A stretch of DNA of 64,000 nucleotides. Origin: JAKVAV01 sp047633195. GTDB lineage: Bacteria; Bacteroidota; Bacteroidia; Flavobacteriales_D; Cryomorphaceae. Position 1 is the first letter of the stretch. Every line of letters starts with the position of its first letter. Under the pieces are notes generated by a model. The model did no database searches and was not told the origin of the DNA. It was given only the letters and a program-made list of their open reading frames with translations. This document shows, in pieces, positions 17,631 through 26,544 of the stretch. Position numbers and translations under genes: made by a program. The stretch covers positions 25,894 through 89,893 of the forward strand of contig JBLIEU010000008.1 of NCBI GenBank assembly GCA_047633195.1. The letters run 5' to 3'.

Positions 17631-18815
17631 ATGAGTTTTCGTCGATGGTTGACCATCTTTCTTCTTCTAATTCTCAATAATCTCGCCGCTCAAAATGTCG
17701 GAGAGAAAACCACCGTATCGCTGATCACTTGTGGCTCGGGGAATGAACTGTACTCCACATTTGGGCACAGCGCCATCCACATTTACGACCCAACTACAGG
17801 AATCGATAAAGTATACAATTACGGCACTTTCGATTTTGACACCCCCAATTTTTACGTCAAGTTTTGTCGGGGTCAACTCAACTATTTCGTAAACGTAACC
17901 GACTTCAATCGATTCGTAAGAAATTACCAATACGAGGGCAGATGGGTATATCGCCAAGAATTGAATCTCAGTGATGATCAGAAGGCCGATATCTATGCCT
18001 TTCTGGAAAACAATGCCCTTCCCGAAAACAAGTTCTACAAGTACGATTTCTTCTACGACAACTGCAGTACGCGTCTTCGAGATGCCTTTGAAAATCTTCT
18101 GGGAGAATCATTGGTTTACCCCGATGCAAGCTCAGACACGACGGCCACCTTTCGTGAAATGATCGATCTCTATCTGCTTGATCTACCATGGAGCGACCTT
18201 GGAATTGACCTCGCATTAGGCATGCCTTGCGACAAAGATGCTGGCTTTCGCGAAAAGATGTTTCTTCCCGATTACCTGATGGCAAATTTGGGGAAAGCCA
18301 AGATTGTACGCGACGGCGAGATGGTTCCGTTCGTAAAGAAAGAGGGCTTGGTCTTGGCTGGAAATCCCACTCTCACCAAAACCTTCGCTCCTTCCATCAT
18401 GTGGATTTTTTGGGCATTGATGATCTTCTGTTTTGTGACAGGCCTTTTCGTGCGTCCCCAAAATATGAAATGGTTTGATATTGTCTTTTTTATGGTTGTC
18501 GGTTTTCTGGGGATTTTCATTGCCCTTTTGTGGTTTGCCACGGAACATACTGCCACAAAATGGAACTTGAATTTGCTTTGGGCATTGCCTACGTGGATTT
18601 GGGGGGCGTTCCTCCTAATACGCGGAAAACCGAGCAGCAAATTTTTCAAGGTTCATGCCACGATTACCTTTACCATGATGGTATTTTGGATTGCAATTCC
18701 TCAGTCATTTCACCAAGCGGTTATTCCAATTGTTTTGGCGCTGGCAGCCAGAAGTTGGTCATGGCAAAAGAGAAGATTCTTCATCAAAAAAGCGGCGGAT
18801 GTTACCACGGTTTGA
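17631..18815 (+). CDS. DUF4105 exported/membrane protein
   Basis: A 394-residue protein with signal peptide (RWLTIFLLLILNNLAAQ) and the DUF4105 (Lnb N-terminal periplasmic) domain, recognised by SLITCGSGNELYSTFGHSAI, YNYGTFDFDTPNFYVKF and FYKYDFFYDNCSTRLRDA. The His of FGHSAI and the Cys of DNCSTR are the kind of residues expected in a cysteine-peptidase or amidase-like fold. The last ~150 residues hold four or five transmembrane helices. Function unproven. Followed by the DinB-like gene with a 17-base overlap. Confidence 0.85.
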   Translation: MSFRRWLTIFLLLILNNLAAQNVGEKTTVSLITCGSGNELYSTFGHSAIHIYDPTTGIDKVYNYGTFDFDTPNFYVKFCRGQLNYFVNVTDFNRFVRNYQYEGRWVYRQELNLSDDQKADIYAFLENNALPENKFYKYDFFYDNCSTRLRDAFENLLGESLVYPDASSDTTATFREMIDLYLLDLPWSDLGIDLALGMPCDKDAGFREKMFLPDYLMANLGKAKIVRDGEMVPFVKKEGLVLAGNPTLTKTFAPSIMWIFWALMIFCFVTGLFVRPQNMKWFDIVFFMVVGFLGIFIALLWFATEHTATKWNLNLLWALPTWIWGAFLLIRGKPSSKFFKVHATITFTMMVFWIAIPQSFHQAVIPIVLALAARSWSWQKRRFFIKKAADVTTV

Positions 18816-19326
18816 AAAGAAGTTAAATAGTATGGATCAGTCATTGGCTCAGATGATCGCATTTTTGGATCAGCTGAAAGCAGACCAATTGCACAACAAG
18901 CCAAATGGAAAATGGAGCGCTGCCCAAGTGTTTGAGCATCTAAATGATTCAGAAAAAGGAACGACTGGCTACCTCAACAAAAAGTTGCAGGCGCCACCAG
19001 GCGACGTGCCTTCAGGGGGAATCAGAGCCGCCATTCGGTCGATGTTTTTGAGAAGAGCACTTCGAAGCAGAAAAAATCAATTTAGGGCACCAAAAGTACT
19101 GAGCGAGATTTCCGAAAACCCTGACTATACCGTACTGAAAGAAAGCTATCTCAACACGAGAAAAGAAATGCGAAATATCCTGTCAGGTATTGACTCCAAA
19201 CGTTCATCTAAGGACTATTTCAAGCACCCGAGAGCGGGCAGGTTAAACATAGGCCAAACTCTGGGATTTTTAAAAGATCATTTTGACCGACACTTTGAAC
19301 AAATCAAAGCAAGAACGAAGAATTAG
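18799..19326 (+). CDS. DinB-like four-helix protein
   Basis: About 175 residues from the ATG at 18799, which overlaps the end of the DUF4105 gene by 17 bases; an alternative ATG at 18832 would remove the overlap. The motif LHNKPNGKWSAAQVFEHLNDSEK is the DinB/DUF1572-type helix bundle signature with a potential metal-binding His. A second His pair occurs in FLKDHFDRHFEQ near the end. Members are often metal-dependent thiol-binding enzymes of unknown substrate. Followed by the SUI1 gene with a 1-base spacer. Confidence 0.78.
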   Translation: MLPRFEKKLNSMDQSLAQMIAFLDQLKADQLHNKPNGKWSAAQVFEHLNDSEKGTTGYLNKKLQAPPGDVPSGGIRAAIRSMFLRRALRSRKNQFRAPKVLSEISENPDYTVLKESYLNTRKEMRNILSGIDSKRSSKDYFKHPRAGRLNIGQTLGFLKDHFDRHFEQIKARTKN

Positions 19327-19327
19327 A

Positions 19328-19654
19328 ATGAAGAAAAGACGAATTGTGTATAGCACCAAGCCCGACTTCAATTACGGCTACGGCGAAGCACCCGAAGTAA
19401 AGACACCCGCGCCAGGAGAGCAAGACTTGCGCGTGTGGATCGATCGCAAAAAAGGCGGAAAGGTGGCTACGATTATAAAAGATTTTGTCGGCTCGGAAGA
19501 CAACATAAAGGTGCTCGCCAAGGAATTGAAAAACCTGTGTGGCGTAGGTGGAACGGCTAAAAATGAAGAGATACTCATCCAAGGCGACCACCGCGATAAA
19601 ATAATGGAATACCTCAAGAAAGAAGGATATGGAGCAAAGAAAGCAGGTGGTTAA
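19328..19654 (+). CDS. SUI1/eIF1-like translation factor (YciH family)
   Basis: A 108-residue protein starting MKKRRIVYSTKPDF at 19328. The SUI1 domain is shown by DLRVWIDRKKGGKVATIIKDF, IKVLAKELKNLCGVGGTAK and EEILIQGDHRDKIMEYLKKEGY. YciH proteins bind the 30S subunit and are thought to influence start-site fidelity. The gene is embedded between the dinB-like and rlmL-like genes (1-base gap before, 26-base overlap after). Confidence 0.92.
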   Translation: MKKRRIVYSTKPDFNYGYGEAPEVKTPAPGEQDLRVWIDRKKGGKVATIIKDFVGSEDNIKVLAKELKNLCGVGGTAKNEEILIQGDHRDKIMEYLKKEGYGAKKAGG

Positions 19655-20804
19655 TCCATCGGACAACAAACGATTCCAGATGGTAGCCACCACTTTGGAA
19701 GGACTCGAAAATGTGCTCGCTAAGGAACTCATGATGATCGGTGGAAACGACGTTCGCACGGGAAAGCGCGCCGTCTATTTTTCCGCCGATATGGATTTGC
19801 TGTACAAAGCCAATCTTCGATTGAGAACGGCTCTACGTATTCTTAAACCCTTGAAGATATTCAGGGCTAGAAACGAGGAAGATCTCTACAACGGTATTGC
19901 GTCCATCGACTGGACGGAGATTTTTGATGTCAATAAATCATTTGCCATTAAGACCGCTGTGAGTGGGACTATCTTCACGCATAGCCACTACGCTGCGCTG
20001 AAATGCAAGGATGCCATCGTCGATCAATTTCGCGATAAGTTCAACGAGCGACCCTACATCGAAACGCGCACACCTGACTTGGTTTTCCACGTGAGAATTC
20101 ACCGAGATCAAGTCACCGTTTCTCTCGATAGCTCTGGAATACCGCTCAATAAAAGAGGGTACAGACAGGCCGATGCCGCTGCTCCTATCAATGAGTGTTT
20201 GGCGGCTGGAATGTTACTCATTGCCGGCTACGAGGGCAAGCGGAACTTCGTAGATGGCATGTGCGGAAGTGGAACCATTTGCATAGAGGCGGCTTTAATC
20301 GCGAATAAAATCGGCCCAGGGCTCTTGCGTGAAGACTTCTCGTTTATGCACTGGAAAGATTTCGATGCCGAGCTTTACCAAGTCATACACAATGCGACGG
20401 TAAATCGCATCAAGGACGGCCAACACCAAATCATGGGCTACGAAGAGAGTATGTCCACGATAAAGCTGGCGCGACAAGCCGCGGCGGCGGCAGGGGTTGA
20501 AGAAGCTATCAACTTTCGCATCACCAACTTTTTTGATGAGGAGCCACCTGCCGCACCAGGTATTTTGGTAATGAACCCGCCTTACGGCGAAAGAATAGAA
20601 ACCCATGATATCGAAAGACTTTATGGAGACATCGGAGATAAATTCAAGAAAGCATACGCAGGTTATCAGGCTTGGATGATTTCAGGCCACGAGGAGGCAA
20701 TGAAAAGCGTGGGATTGCGGACTTTTGATACGCATCACCTCATCAATGGAAAGATTCCGTGTCGGTATTCGGGGTTTCGGATTTATAGTGGGAAGAAGGA
20801 CTAG
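19629..20804 (+). CDS. THUMP-domain RNA methyltransferase, RlmL-like
   Basis: A 391-residue SAM-dependent N2-guanine methyltransferase of the RlmL N-terminal (YpsC) type, acting on 23S rRNA. A ferredoxin-like plus THUMP region occupies about residues 15-170 (MVATTLEGLENVLAKELM, FAIKTAVSGTIFTHS, VSLDSSGIPLNKRGYRQ). It is followed by a Rossmann methyltransferase with FVDGMCGSGTICIEAA and the catalytic NPPYGER. The product lacks the RlmK half of the E. coli protein, which is normal outside the proteobacteria. Its start overlaps SUI1 by 26 bases. Its stop TAG shares the palindrome CTAG with the stop of the convergent dehydrogenase gene. Confidence 0.92.
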   Translation: MEQRKQVVNPSDNKRFQMVATTLEGLENVLAKELMMIGGNDVRTGKRAVYFSADMDLLYKANLRLRTALRILKPLKIFRARNEEDLYNGIASIDWTEIFDVNKSFAIKTAVSGTIFTHSHYAALKCKDAIVDQFRDKFNERPYIETRTPDLVFHVRIHRDQVTVSLDSSGIPLNKRGYRQADAAAPINECLAAGMLLIAGYEGKRNFVDGMCGSGTICIEAALIANKIGPGLLREDFSFMHWKDFDAELYQVIHNATVNRIKDGQHQIMGYEESMSTIKLARQAAAAAGVEEAINFRITNFFDEEPPAAPGILVMNPPYGERIETHDIERLYGDIGDKFKKAYAGYQAWMISGHEEAMKSVGLRTFDTHHLINGKIPCRYSGFRIYSGKKD

Positions 20805-22798
20805 TAATCTAGCAGACTCTTCATCTTCTCGGAAAGTAAGGCATTCGCCAAAAACTGCTCTTCCAAACTCCCCACAAAAGGCACTGGTGTATCCATACTG
20901 GCACATCGCATCACCGGCGCGTCCAATGAGGTAAAACAGTTTTCAGTAATAAGCGCTGCAAGCTCGCCACCAAATCCACCAGAAAGTGTGTCCTCGTGCA
21001 AGACCAGAATACGCCCCGTTTTGCGTGCTGACGCGAAAACAGTTTCGGTATCGAGTGGCACCAATGTGCGCAGATCGATGACTTCGATAGAAGCGTCGTG
21101 GTTATCGGCTTCAGCCAATGCCCAGTGAACGCCCATGCCGTATGTCACAATGGTGAGGTCAGTTCCTTCTTTGACAACATTCGCTTTGCCGAAGGGCAGA
21201 TTGTAATACCCCTCAGGAACTTGTGATCTCAAACTTCGATAAAGCGCTTTGTGCTCGAAATACATCACAGGATTCGGATCTTCAAATGCCGTCAACAGCA
21301 GTCCTTTCGCATCTTCTGGAAAAGCGGGATAAACTACTTTCAGTCCTGGAATGTGGGTAAACCAAGCTTCGTTGCTTTGCGAGTGAAATGGGCCTGCTTG
21401 AACTCCAGCGCCAGTTGGCATCCTTATCACTACATCGGCATTCTGCCCCCAGCGGTAGTGGATTTTCGCCAAATTGTTAACGATCTGATTGAAACCTTCC
21501 GTAACGAAATCGGCGAATTGCATTTCTACCATCACCTTCATTCCCTTAATGGAGAGGCCCAAACCAGTTCCGACTATAGCCGCTTCACAAAGCGGTGTGT
21601 TGCGCACTCGGTCTTTTCCAAATTCCTCAACAAAGCCTTCCGTGATTTTAAAAACACCACCGTAATCGGCGATGTCTTGTCCCATTAAAACCAAATCGGG
21701 ATGCATGCGCATGGCTTCTCGCAATCCATCTGAAATGGCGTCAACCAAACGCATTTCCTTTTTTGCTCCCGTTGGAGCAATTTCTTTGTAATCGTAAGAA
21801 GCATAGACATCAGCCAGCTCTTTTTCGGTCGATGCTACAATGTCGCTCTCAGCGTAAGCCTGTTTTAGCGCATCTGCAATTTCAATTTTGACAGCCTTCC
21901 GCTCAGTCTCGATTTGCGCTTCACTCAGTACTTTAATTCCCTTCAAAAAGTCTTCATAGTTGGAAACGGGGTCTTTTCTCCCCCACTCTTCCATGAGTTC
22001 GCTCGGTACATACTTGGTTCCCGAAGCCTCTTCGTGTCCGCGCATTCTGAAAGTAAGGCATTCTACCAAAACAGGTCGAGGATTTTGGCGAATGTCTTCT
22101 GCCAAATCTCTCAAGGCCGTGTAGACTTCCAAGACGTTATTCCCTGCCAATTGGAGGGTTTCCATCCCGTAGCCGATTCCCTTATCGATGAATTGCTTGC
22201 AGCGAAACTGCTCCGACGATGGAGTGGATAATCCGTAGCCATTGTTTTCGATGATGAACATTACGGGAAGATCCCAAACAGCAGCGACATTTATACTTTC
22301 GTGAAAATCGCCTTCACTCGTGCCACCGTCTCCTGAAAAGACGACCGTCACAGCTTTCTCACTTTTGAGTTTGTGAGCCAGAGCTATTCCATCGGCTACT
22401 CCCAATTGAGGGCCGAGGTGAGAAATCATTCCAACAATCTTGGCTTCTTTCACACCAAAGTGAAAAGAGCGATCACGGCCATTGGTATAGCCGTTCGCTT
22501 TGCCTTGAAACTGGCTAAACAATCGGCTCAACGGCAATTTTCTAGTAGTAAAAACCCCCAAGTTTCGATGCATCGGAAGAATGTACTCTTCTGAATTTAA
22601 TGCCATCGTGGCACCTATACTGATGGCCTCTTGGCCAATGCCAGAAAACCATTTTGATATTTTTCCTTGACGCAGCAAGCTGAGCATTTTCTCCTCAATC
22701 AATCTTGGCTTAAGAATGTTGCGGTAAATTGCTAGAAGTTGCTGGTCGGATAAGTCTTTGCGATCGAAGGTGGTTTGCCTGTCAGCAGCAGTGATCAT
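20801..22798 (-). CDS. Fused alpha-beta E1 of 2-oxoacid dehydrogenase
   Basis: A 665-residue thiamine-diphosphate enzyme. The alpha-like half (1 to about 330) has GDGGTSEGDFHESINVAAVW and IENNGYGLST, the ThDP/Mg motif. The beta-like half (about 335-665, starting EMRLVDAISDGLREAM) has GQDIADYGGVFKITEG, EAAIVGTGLGLSIKG and EMQFADFVTEGFNQIVNN. Substrate is probably branched-chain 2-oxoacids or pyruvate; the sequence alone does not decide. Fused E1 alpha-beta proteins are widespread in Bacteroidota. The E2 and E3 subunits are not in this window. Its own promoter lies at 22815-22822. Confidence 0.9.
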   Translation of the reverse strand: MITAADRQTTFDRKDLSDQQLLAIYRNILKPRLIEEKMLSLLRQGKISKWFSGIGQEAISIGATMALNSEEYILPMHRNLGVFTTRKLPLSRLFSQFQGKANGYTNGRDRSFHFGVKEAKIVGMISHLGPQLGVADGIALAHKLKSEKAVTVVFSGDGGTSEGDFHESINVAAVWDLPVMFIIENNGYGLSTPSSEQFRCKQFIDKGIGYGMETLQLAGNNVLEVYTALRDLAEDIRQNPRPVLVECLTFRMRGHEEASGTKYVPSELMEEWGRKDPVSNYEDFLKGIKVLSEAQIETERKAVKIEIADALKQAYAESDIVASTEKELADVYASYDYKEIAPTGAKKEMRLVDAISDGLREAMRMHPDLVLMGQDIADYGGVFKITEGFVEEFGKDRVRNTPLCEAAIVGTGLGLSIKGMKVMVEMQFADFVTEGFNQIVNNLAKIHYRWGQNADVVIRMPTGAGVQAGPFHSQSNEAWFTHIPGLKVVYPAFPEDAKGLLLTAFEDPNPVMYFEHKALYRSLRSQVPEGYYNLPFGKANVVKEGTDLTIVTYGMGVHWALAEADNHDASIEVIDLRTLVPLDTETVFASARKTGRILVLHEDTLSGGFGGELAALITENCFTSLDAPVMRCASMDTPVPFVGSLEEQFLANALLSEKMKSLLDY

Positions 22799-22814
22799 AG
22801 ATAGATAGTTTAAT

Positions 22815-22822
22815 CAAAGGTA
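22815..22822 (-). promoter_or_regulatory. E1 dehydrogenase promoter, -7 box TACCTTTG
   Basis: Exact TAnnTTTG on the minus strand, 16 bases before the ATG at 22798. A TTG lies about 17 bases upstream of it and could serve as the -33 element. Confidence 0.6.
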
Positions 22823-22850
22823 GACAAATTTGATTTTGACAAGACGCAAA

Positions 22851-22880
22851 AAGCCCGCTCAATCAGAGCGGGCTTCTTTT
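22851..22880 (-). terminator. Terminator after the T9SS cargo gene
   Basis: A 10-bp stem (22851-22860 with 22866-22875, loop AATCA) flanked by T-runs on both strands. On the minus strand it ends the 22909-25857 transcript before the E1 promoter. Confidence 0.85.
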
Positions 22881-22908
22881 TCTAGCTGCAGTCGGTAAGA
22901 CTGTTGTG

Positions 22909-25857
22909 TTAGTCTACAATAAGCTTTTCGGTGGTAATCAATTCATTGCCGGAGCGTGCTTGAAGAAGATAAATCCCTTTGCTCAGTCCATTCAAATTCA
23001 AGCGTTGAATTCCCGATGTATTTTGAACCAATTCTGAAATGAGTTTCTTTCCCTGAAGGTCATATACTTCTAGAGATATTTGATCCGTATCGAGAGCAGT
23101 TTCAATGGAGATCTGAATCTCAGAACCGTCAGACGGATTTGGGAATATCATCATTGACAGCTGATCATCTTGAGTCATTTCATAATCTACTTCATCGAGT
23201 ATAACCAGACCACTTATTCCTTCAATCGTGATTTCGCAGACTCCCGAGTAGTCGCCAATTAATCCACCCGAATTGGCCTTAACGGCTACTTCATAGGTAT
23301 CACCAGATATAAGGCCTGTAACGAAGGACAAAAGGACTTTTCGATTTGGTCTTACGATTTCAATTGGACTCTCTCCTGGTTGAGAAGTATTCTCAAAGCT
23401 GAAGGTATACTGCTCAGCCGAACAAACTTCAACTGAGGTAAGAACCTGACTCAAAGAAACCGTCGAACCGCAAGTGAAAAGTAATGGGTTCACTTCGGTA
23501 TTTGGAACAAAGTTGTTCATGTTAATTTCCTTCGTCACGCTCGTCGTACTTTCATTTCCTTGAACGTCAGTGGCAAAAACAGTGATTGAATAGGTCGTTC
23601 CCAATTCTAGGCCATCGACCAATTGGAGCGGACAAATCGGACTGGTAGTTCCCGAATTGTATTCGAGCTGGTTTGCACCATCATCGAATACCCATCGGTA
23701 ATTGGTCGCGCCAAAAATTCTTCGGGCTTTTACATTGTCGCACATGTTGTACAACTCACCGGCAAAATTATCGAGCAAGAAGGTAGTAGGACCGTCAGCC
23801 GTCGATATGGTGCATGATACACCGTAATCTCCAATATTTGGACCTTGGTACATCCGTGCTCTTACTCGAACATTGTAAGAACGACCGTATTCAAAATCTT
23901 CAAACCATCCGATGTAAAAGTTAGGGTTTGTTCCATTTGGCGATTCCACTTCGTAGGTTGCAAATGGCGACTCCAACTCAGTAAATTCAAATATGAATGC
24001 TTCCAAAAGGAAATTAGGATTCGGAATAGTCGCTCGAATCAAACTATTAGCGGTAAGCTCAGTAGCACCACAATCAGCCTGACGAATTCTCACGAATGGA
24101 ATGTGCGCGACTCCTGTTGCAAAAGCCGTAGTTGCTGGAGCCGATCCTCCTGCATGATAAACGCGGTAAACGTATTCTTGACCAGGAGTCAGATCATTGA
24201 TCCAAAACAATTCACGCAATCCTGCACCTGCCTCGTTTATACAAGCCAGTTGCATTCCTCCACAGCCATCAAAAACTTCAATCGCTGGATCAAAATCTCC
24301 AGAAGTCTCCACTCTAAAATAGGTGGTGCTTCCAACTGCTGTAAATGAGAAATAAGGATCAGGACTCGTTCCAGGCCCGTTGCATTGAGGATCCAGAGAA
24401 TAAGTAACCGATGATACATCACCTGCTATTTCAGAACTTGCGAAGGTTGTTTGTGATACAACGGTCACAGCATTGATGCAGTTATCTGAAGTAGGACATG
24501 TGAAGTCAAGACCTCCTTGAACCAATTCACAGCTAGCAATGGTTTCGCTTGAAATTGTGATTTCCACGGGTGAACCAATGTTAAATGGCCCTACGTTTTG
24601 AACTCCCGTGGAGCTAACACCTGTGGTAGCAGCCACGCCTGCATCATTGCTGATGGCAACCGATGCGCTATTCCCAAGAGATGTGATATCTACATCGACG
24701 GTAAAAGTTCCCGCACCGCAATTTTCAACAACTGAAAAATTAGCAGTCGGAGCAGAACAACCATCACAGGAAACCTGCCAGTCCCAACCCAATCCAAAGC
24801 TGAAACTACCGTCTGCACAACTGCCGCTGACGTCAGATGTAGCCGTCATAAAAATACTACCACTGGGAGCGGTTTCGCTGATTCCTGAGAGGTCTCCGCC
24901 ATTACTTCCTTGAAAAAGAATAGTTCCCGATCCGTCACTTCCGTCTCTGATAGTGATTTGATCAAGGCCGTCTTCCAACTCCCCCGAAAGGAAAGTAAGC
25001 GCAACAGGAGATCCATCTGGAGAACTGTATAGAAATGAAGTATTGTCATTGTTTTGATAGCAATAGTCTTGATCAAGAGGAGTTCCGCAAGTCAGAATAT
25101 TTTCACAGGCCAGACCAACATCCGTTACGACTTCACTTATGTTACACGTATTGTCATCGTTATGAACCACGGTAATCGTCGCAACAGTTCCCAAAGGAAA
25201 TGGACCGACCGTTTGTATACCTGTAGAAGTCACATTTGTAATGGCAGCTGCGCCACCATCATTGGTAATGTCTAACGAAGAAGCATCTCCCAAAGAGGAA
25301 ATGAACAAGCTCACCTCGTACTCATTTCCTCCGATACAAGATTCAGAAAAAGCCACTGAAGGCGGTGTACATGTCGTCTCTCCATTGGCACAAATACTAA
25401 AATCTCCTTGGATGTTGTTATTCGTTTCCCAAAGTTGGACGAATTGAATTTCCCCTGGAGCACCAGTCAATTGGAGTTCTGGGAAAAATCCAGGACCGCT
25501 ATTGGCATCACACCCTATTAACACCAAACTTCCACAAGCTCCTGAATAGGCAGCAGCATTCACGTTCATACCAGCTGGAGTAGTACCTGGAATCAACGTG
25601 GTAGAGACCGTAACAACTCCAGAAGGTGGAATTACAACTGAATACCATGCATCTCCACCAGAGAAAAAATCACAATCAGCACCAACAGGTACTTGACCTG
25701 AATTTGTTAGACCAGAATTCGAAGCCGTGCTAAAGACACAACTACCAACATTTACGGTAAGGGATTGAGCACTCGCACAGTCGTTTCCCTGACCGTAAGA
25801 ATTTAAAGACCAAGACACTAACAAGGCAATCACGGCAATTAAGAAAACATTCTTCAT
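22909..25857 (-). CDS. Large secreted protein with T9SS sorting domain
   Basis: A 982-residue secreted or surface protein. Signal peptide MKNVFLIAVIALLVSWSLNSYGQ. Two homologous ~70-residue blocks (ITSLGNSASVAISNDAG and ISSLGDASSLDITNDGG, each followed by VGPF) resemble the GEVED/PKD-like modules of Bacteroidota adhesins. Between them is a CUB-like module with ITIRDGSDGSGTILFQG. Later modules look like Ig/fibronectin folds. The C-terminus, MMIFPNPSDGSEIQISIE to LQARSGNELITTEKLIVD, is a type A T9SS sorting domain, so export by the Por system is expected. The substrate or adhesive target is unknown. It is monocistronic. Confidence 0.88.
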   Translation of the reverse strand: MKNVFLIAVIALLVSWSLNSYGQGNDCASAQSLTVNVGSCVFSTASNSGLTNSGQVPVGADCDFFSGGDAWYSVVIPPSGVVTVSTTLIPGTTPAGMNVNAAAYSGACGSLVLIGCDANSGPGFFPELQLTGAPGEIQFVQLWETNNNIQGDFSICANGETTCTPPSVAFSESCIGGNEYEVSLFISSLGDASSLDITNDGGAAAITNVTSTGIQTVGPFPLGTVATITVVHNDDNTCNISEVVTDVGLACENILTCGTPLDQDYCYQNNDNTSFLYSSPDGSPVALTFLSGELEDGLDQITIRDGSDGSGTILFQGSNGGDLSGISETAPSGSIFMTATSDVSGSCADGSFSFGLGWDWQVSCDGCSAPTANFSVVENCGAGTFTVDVDITSLGNSASVAISNDAGVAATTGVSSTGVQNVGPFNIGSPVEITISSETIASCELVQGGLDFTCPTSDNCINAVTVVSQTTFASSEIAGDVSSVTYSLDPQCNGPGTSPDPYFSFTAVGSTTYFRVETSGDFDPAIEVFDGCGGMQLACINEAGAGLRELFWINDLTPGQEYVYRVYHAGGSAPATTAFATGVAHIPFVRIRQADCGATELTANSLIRATIPNPNFLLEAFIFEFTELESPFATYEVESPNGTNPNFYIGWFEDFEYGRSYNVRVRARMYQGPNIGDYGVSCTISTADGPTTFLLDNFAGELYNMCDNVKARRIFGATNYRWVFDDGANQLEYNSGTTSPICPLQLVDGLELGTTYSITVFATDVQGNESTTSVTKEINMNNFVPNTEVNPLLFTCGSTVSLSQVLTSVEVCSAEQYTFSFENTSQPGESPIEIVRPNRKVLLSFVTGLISGDTYEVAVKANSGGLIGDYSGVCEITIEGISGLVILDEVDYEMTQDDQLSMMIFPNPSDGSEIQISIETALDTDQISLEVYDLQGKKLISELVQNTSGIQRLNLNGLSKGIYLLQARSGNELITTEKLIVD

Positions 25858-25938
25858 TTGGAATTGAGTTTAAGGGTTGTGAGAATCTAAGTTGGCATAC
25901 GTGCTTCAGATAAATAAGGTTCAAAATTTCACGACAGT

Positions 25939-25995
25939 GAATTCTGAAGTTTTTTAATATTAAAAAAGCCTGCATAAATGCAGGCTTCAGAATTC
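25939..25995. repeat. Nested palindromes forming a three-way junction
   Basis: An outer 11-bp inverted repeat (GAATTCTGAAG 25939-25949 with CTTCAGAATTC 25985-25995) encloses two further palindromes. These are the AT palindrome at 25950-25967 and the stem GCCTGCA-TAAA-TGCAGGC at 25968-25985. Base 25985 is shared between inner and outer stems. The inner GC hairpin with the T-run on the minus strand serves as terminator of the DUF4920 gene. Confidence 0.7.
25962..25987 (-). terminator. Terminator of the aroC...DUF4920 operon
   Basis: Minus-strand stem GCCTGCA/TGCAGGC with a 4-base loop, followed by a T-run (the A-run at 25962-25967), 24 bases after the stop of the DUF4920 gene. Confidence 0.85.
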
Positions 25996-26011
25996 TAATT
26001 AAGAGACGGTA

Positions 26012-26518
26012 TCATTCGGTAATGACTATACCGACTGCTTCGAAGTTCATGCTAATTTCAGGCTCCGTAATCGTAGCGATTTCTTCCGCTGATTTTTCAG
26101 CATCCTCGGCTAAGTGTTTCAAATAGTCCACATCGAGCGTATCAATGAAAGCGAATCCTTCCATAATAACGTTCATTCCTCCTACACCTTCAGTAGGAAC
26201 AAAGAAACCATAGTCTTTAAATCTCACACGCATCTCTTCGCCATTTCCCATATCTACGGTCATCCAGCAACCTTTCACTTTGCATGTCTCATTGATGGTG
26301 GCTTCAAGAGTCACGTAGAGCGAGTCTTGACCTTCCATTTGCGCATAGAATGCATCGGACTTCAGGGCGCCAGAGGTATCTATTGTATCGCCATAATAAT
26401 TCATAGAAACGGTTTCAACAACAGCTTCAACCTCTTGTGTTTCGGTTTCCACGTTCTCGACAGTTTCGCTGCAAGAGTAGAAGCCAATCAATGCAAATGC
26501 TAATAGTAGATTTTTCAT
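26012..26518 (-). CDS. DUF4920 lipoprotein
   Basis: A 168-residue lipoprotein (signal MKNLLLAFALIGFYSC, lipidated Cys16). The core YGDTIDTSGALKSDAFYAQM, LEATINETCKVKGCWMTVDMG and MRVRFKDYGFFVPTE matches DUF4920 of Bacteroidota. The family has conserved cysteines (CKVKGC) that suggest metal or redox chemistry, but no proven function. It lies 26 bases downstream of the OmpA-PD40 gene and is the last gene of the operon. Confidence 0.85.
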   Translation of the reverse strand: MKNLLLAFALIGFYSCSETVENVETETQEVEAVVETVSMNYYGDTIDTSGALKSDAFYAQMEGQDSLYVTLEATINETCKVKGCWMTVDMGNGEEMRVRFKDYGFFVPTEGVGGMNVIMEGFAFIDTLDVDYLKHLAEDAEKSAEEIATITEPEISMNFEAVGIVITE

Positions 26519-26544
26519 GGTTTAAAATTTTGCCCTAAAGATAA

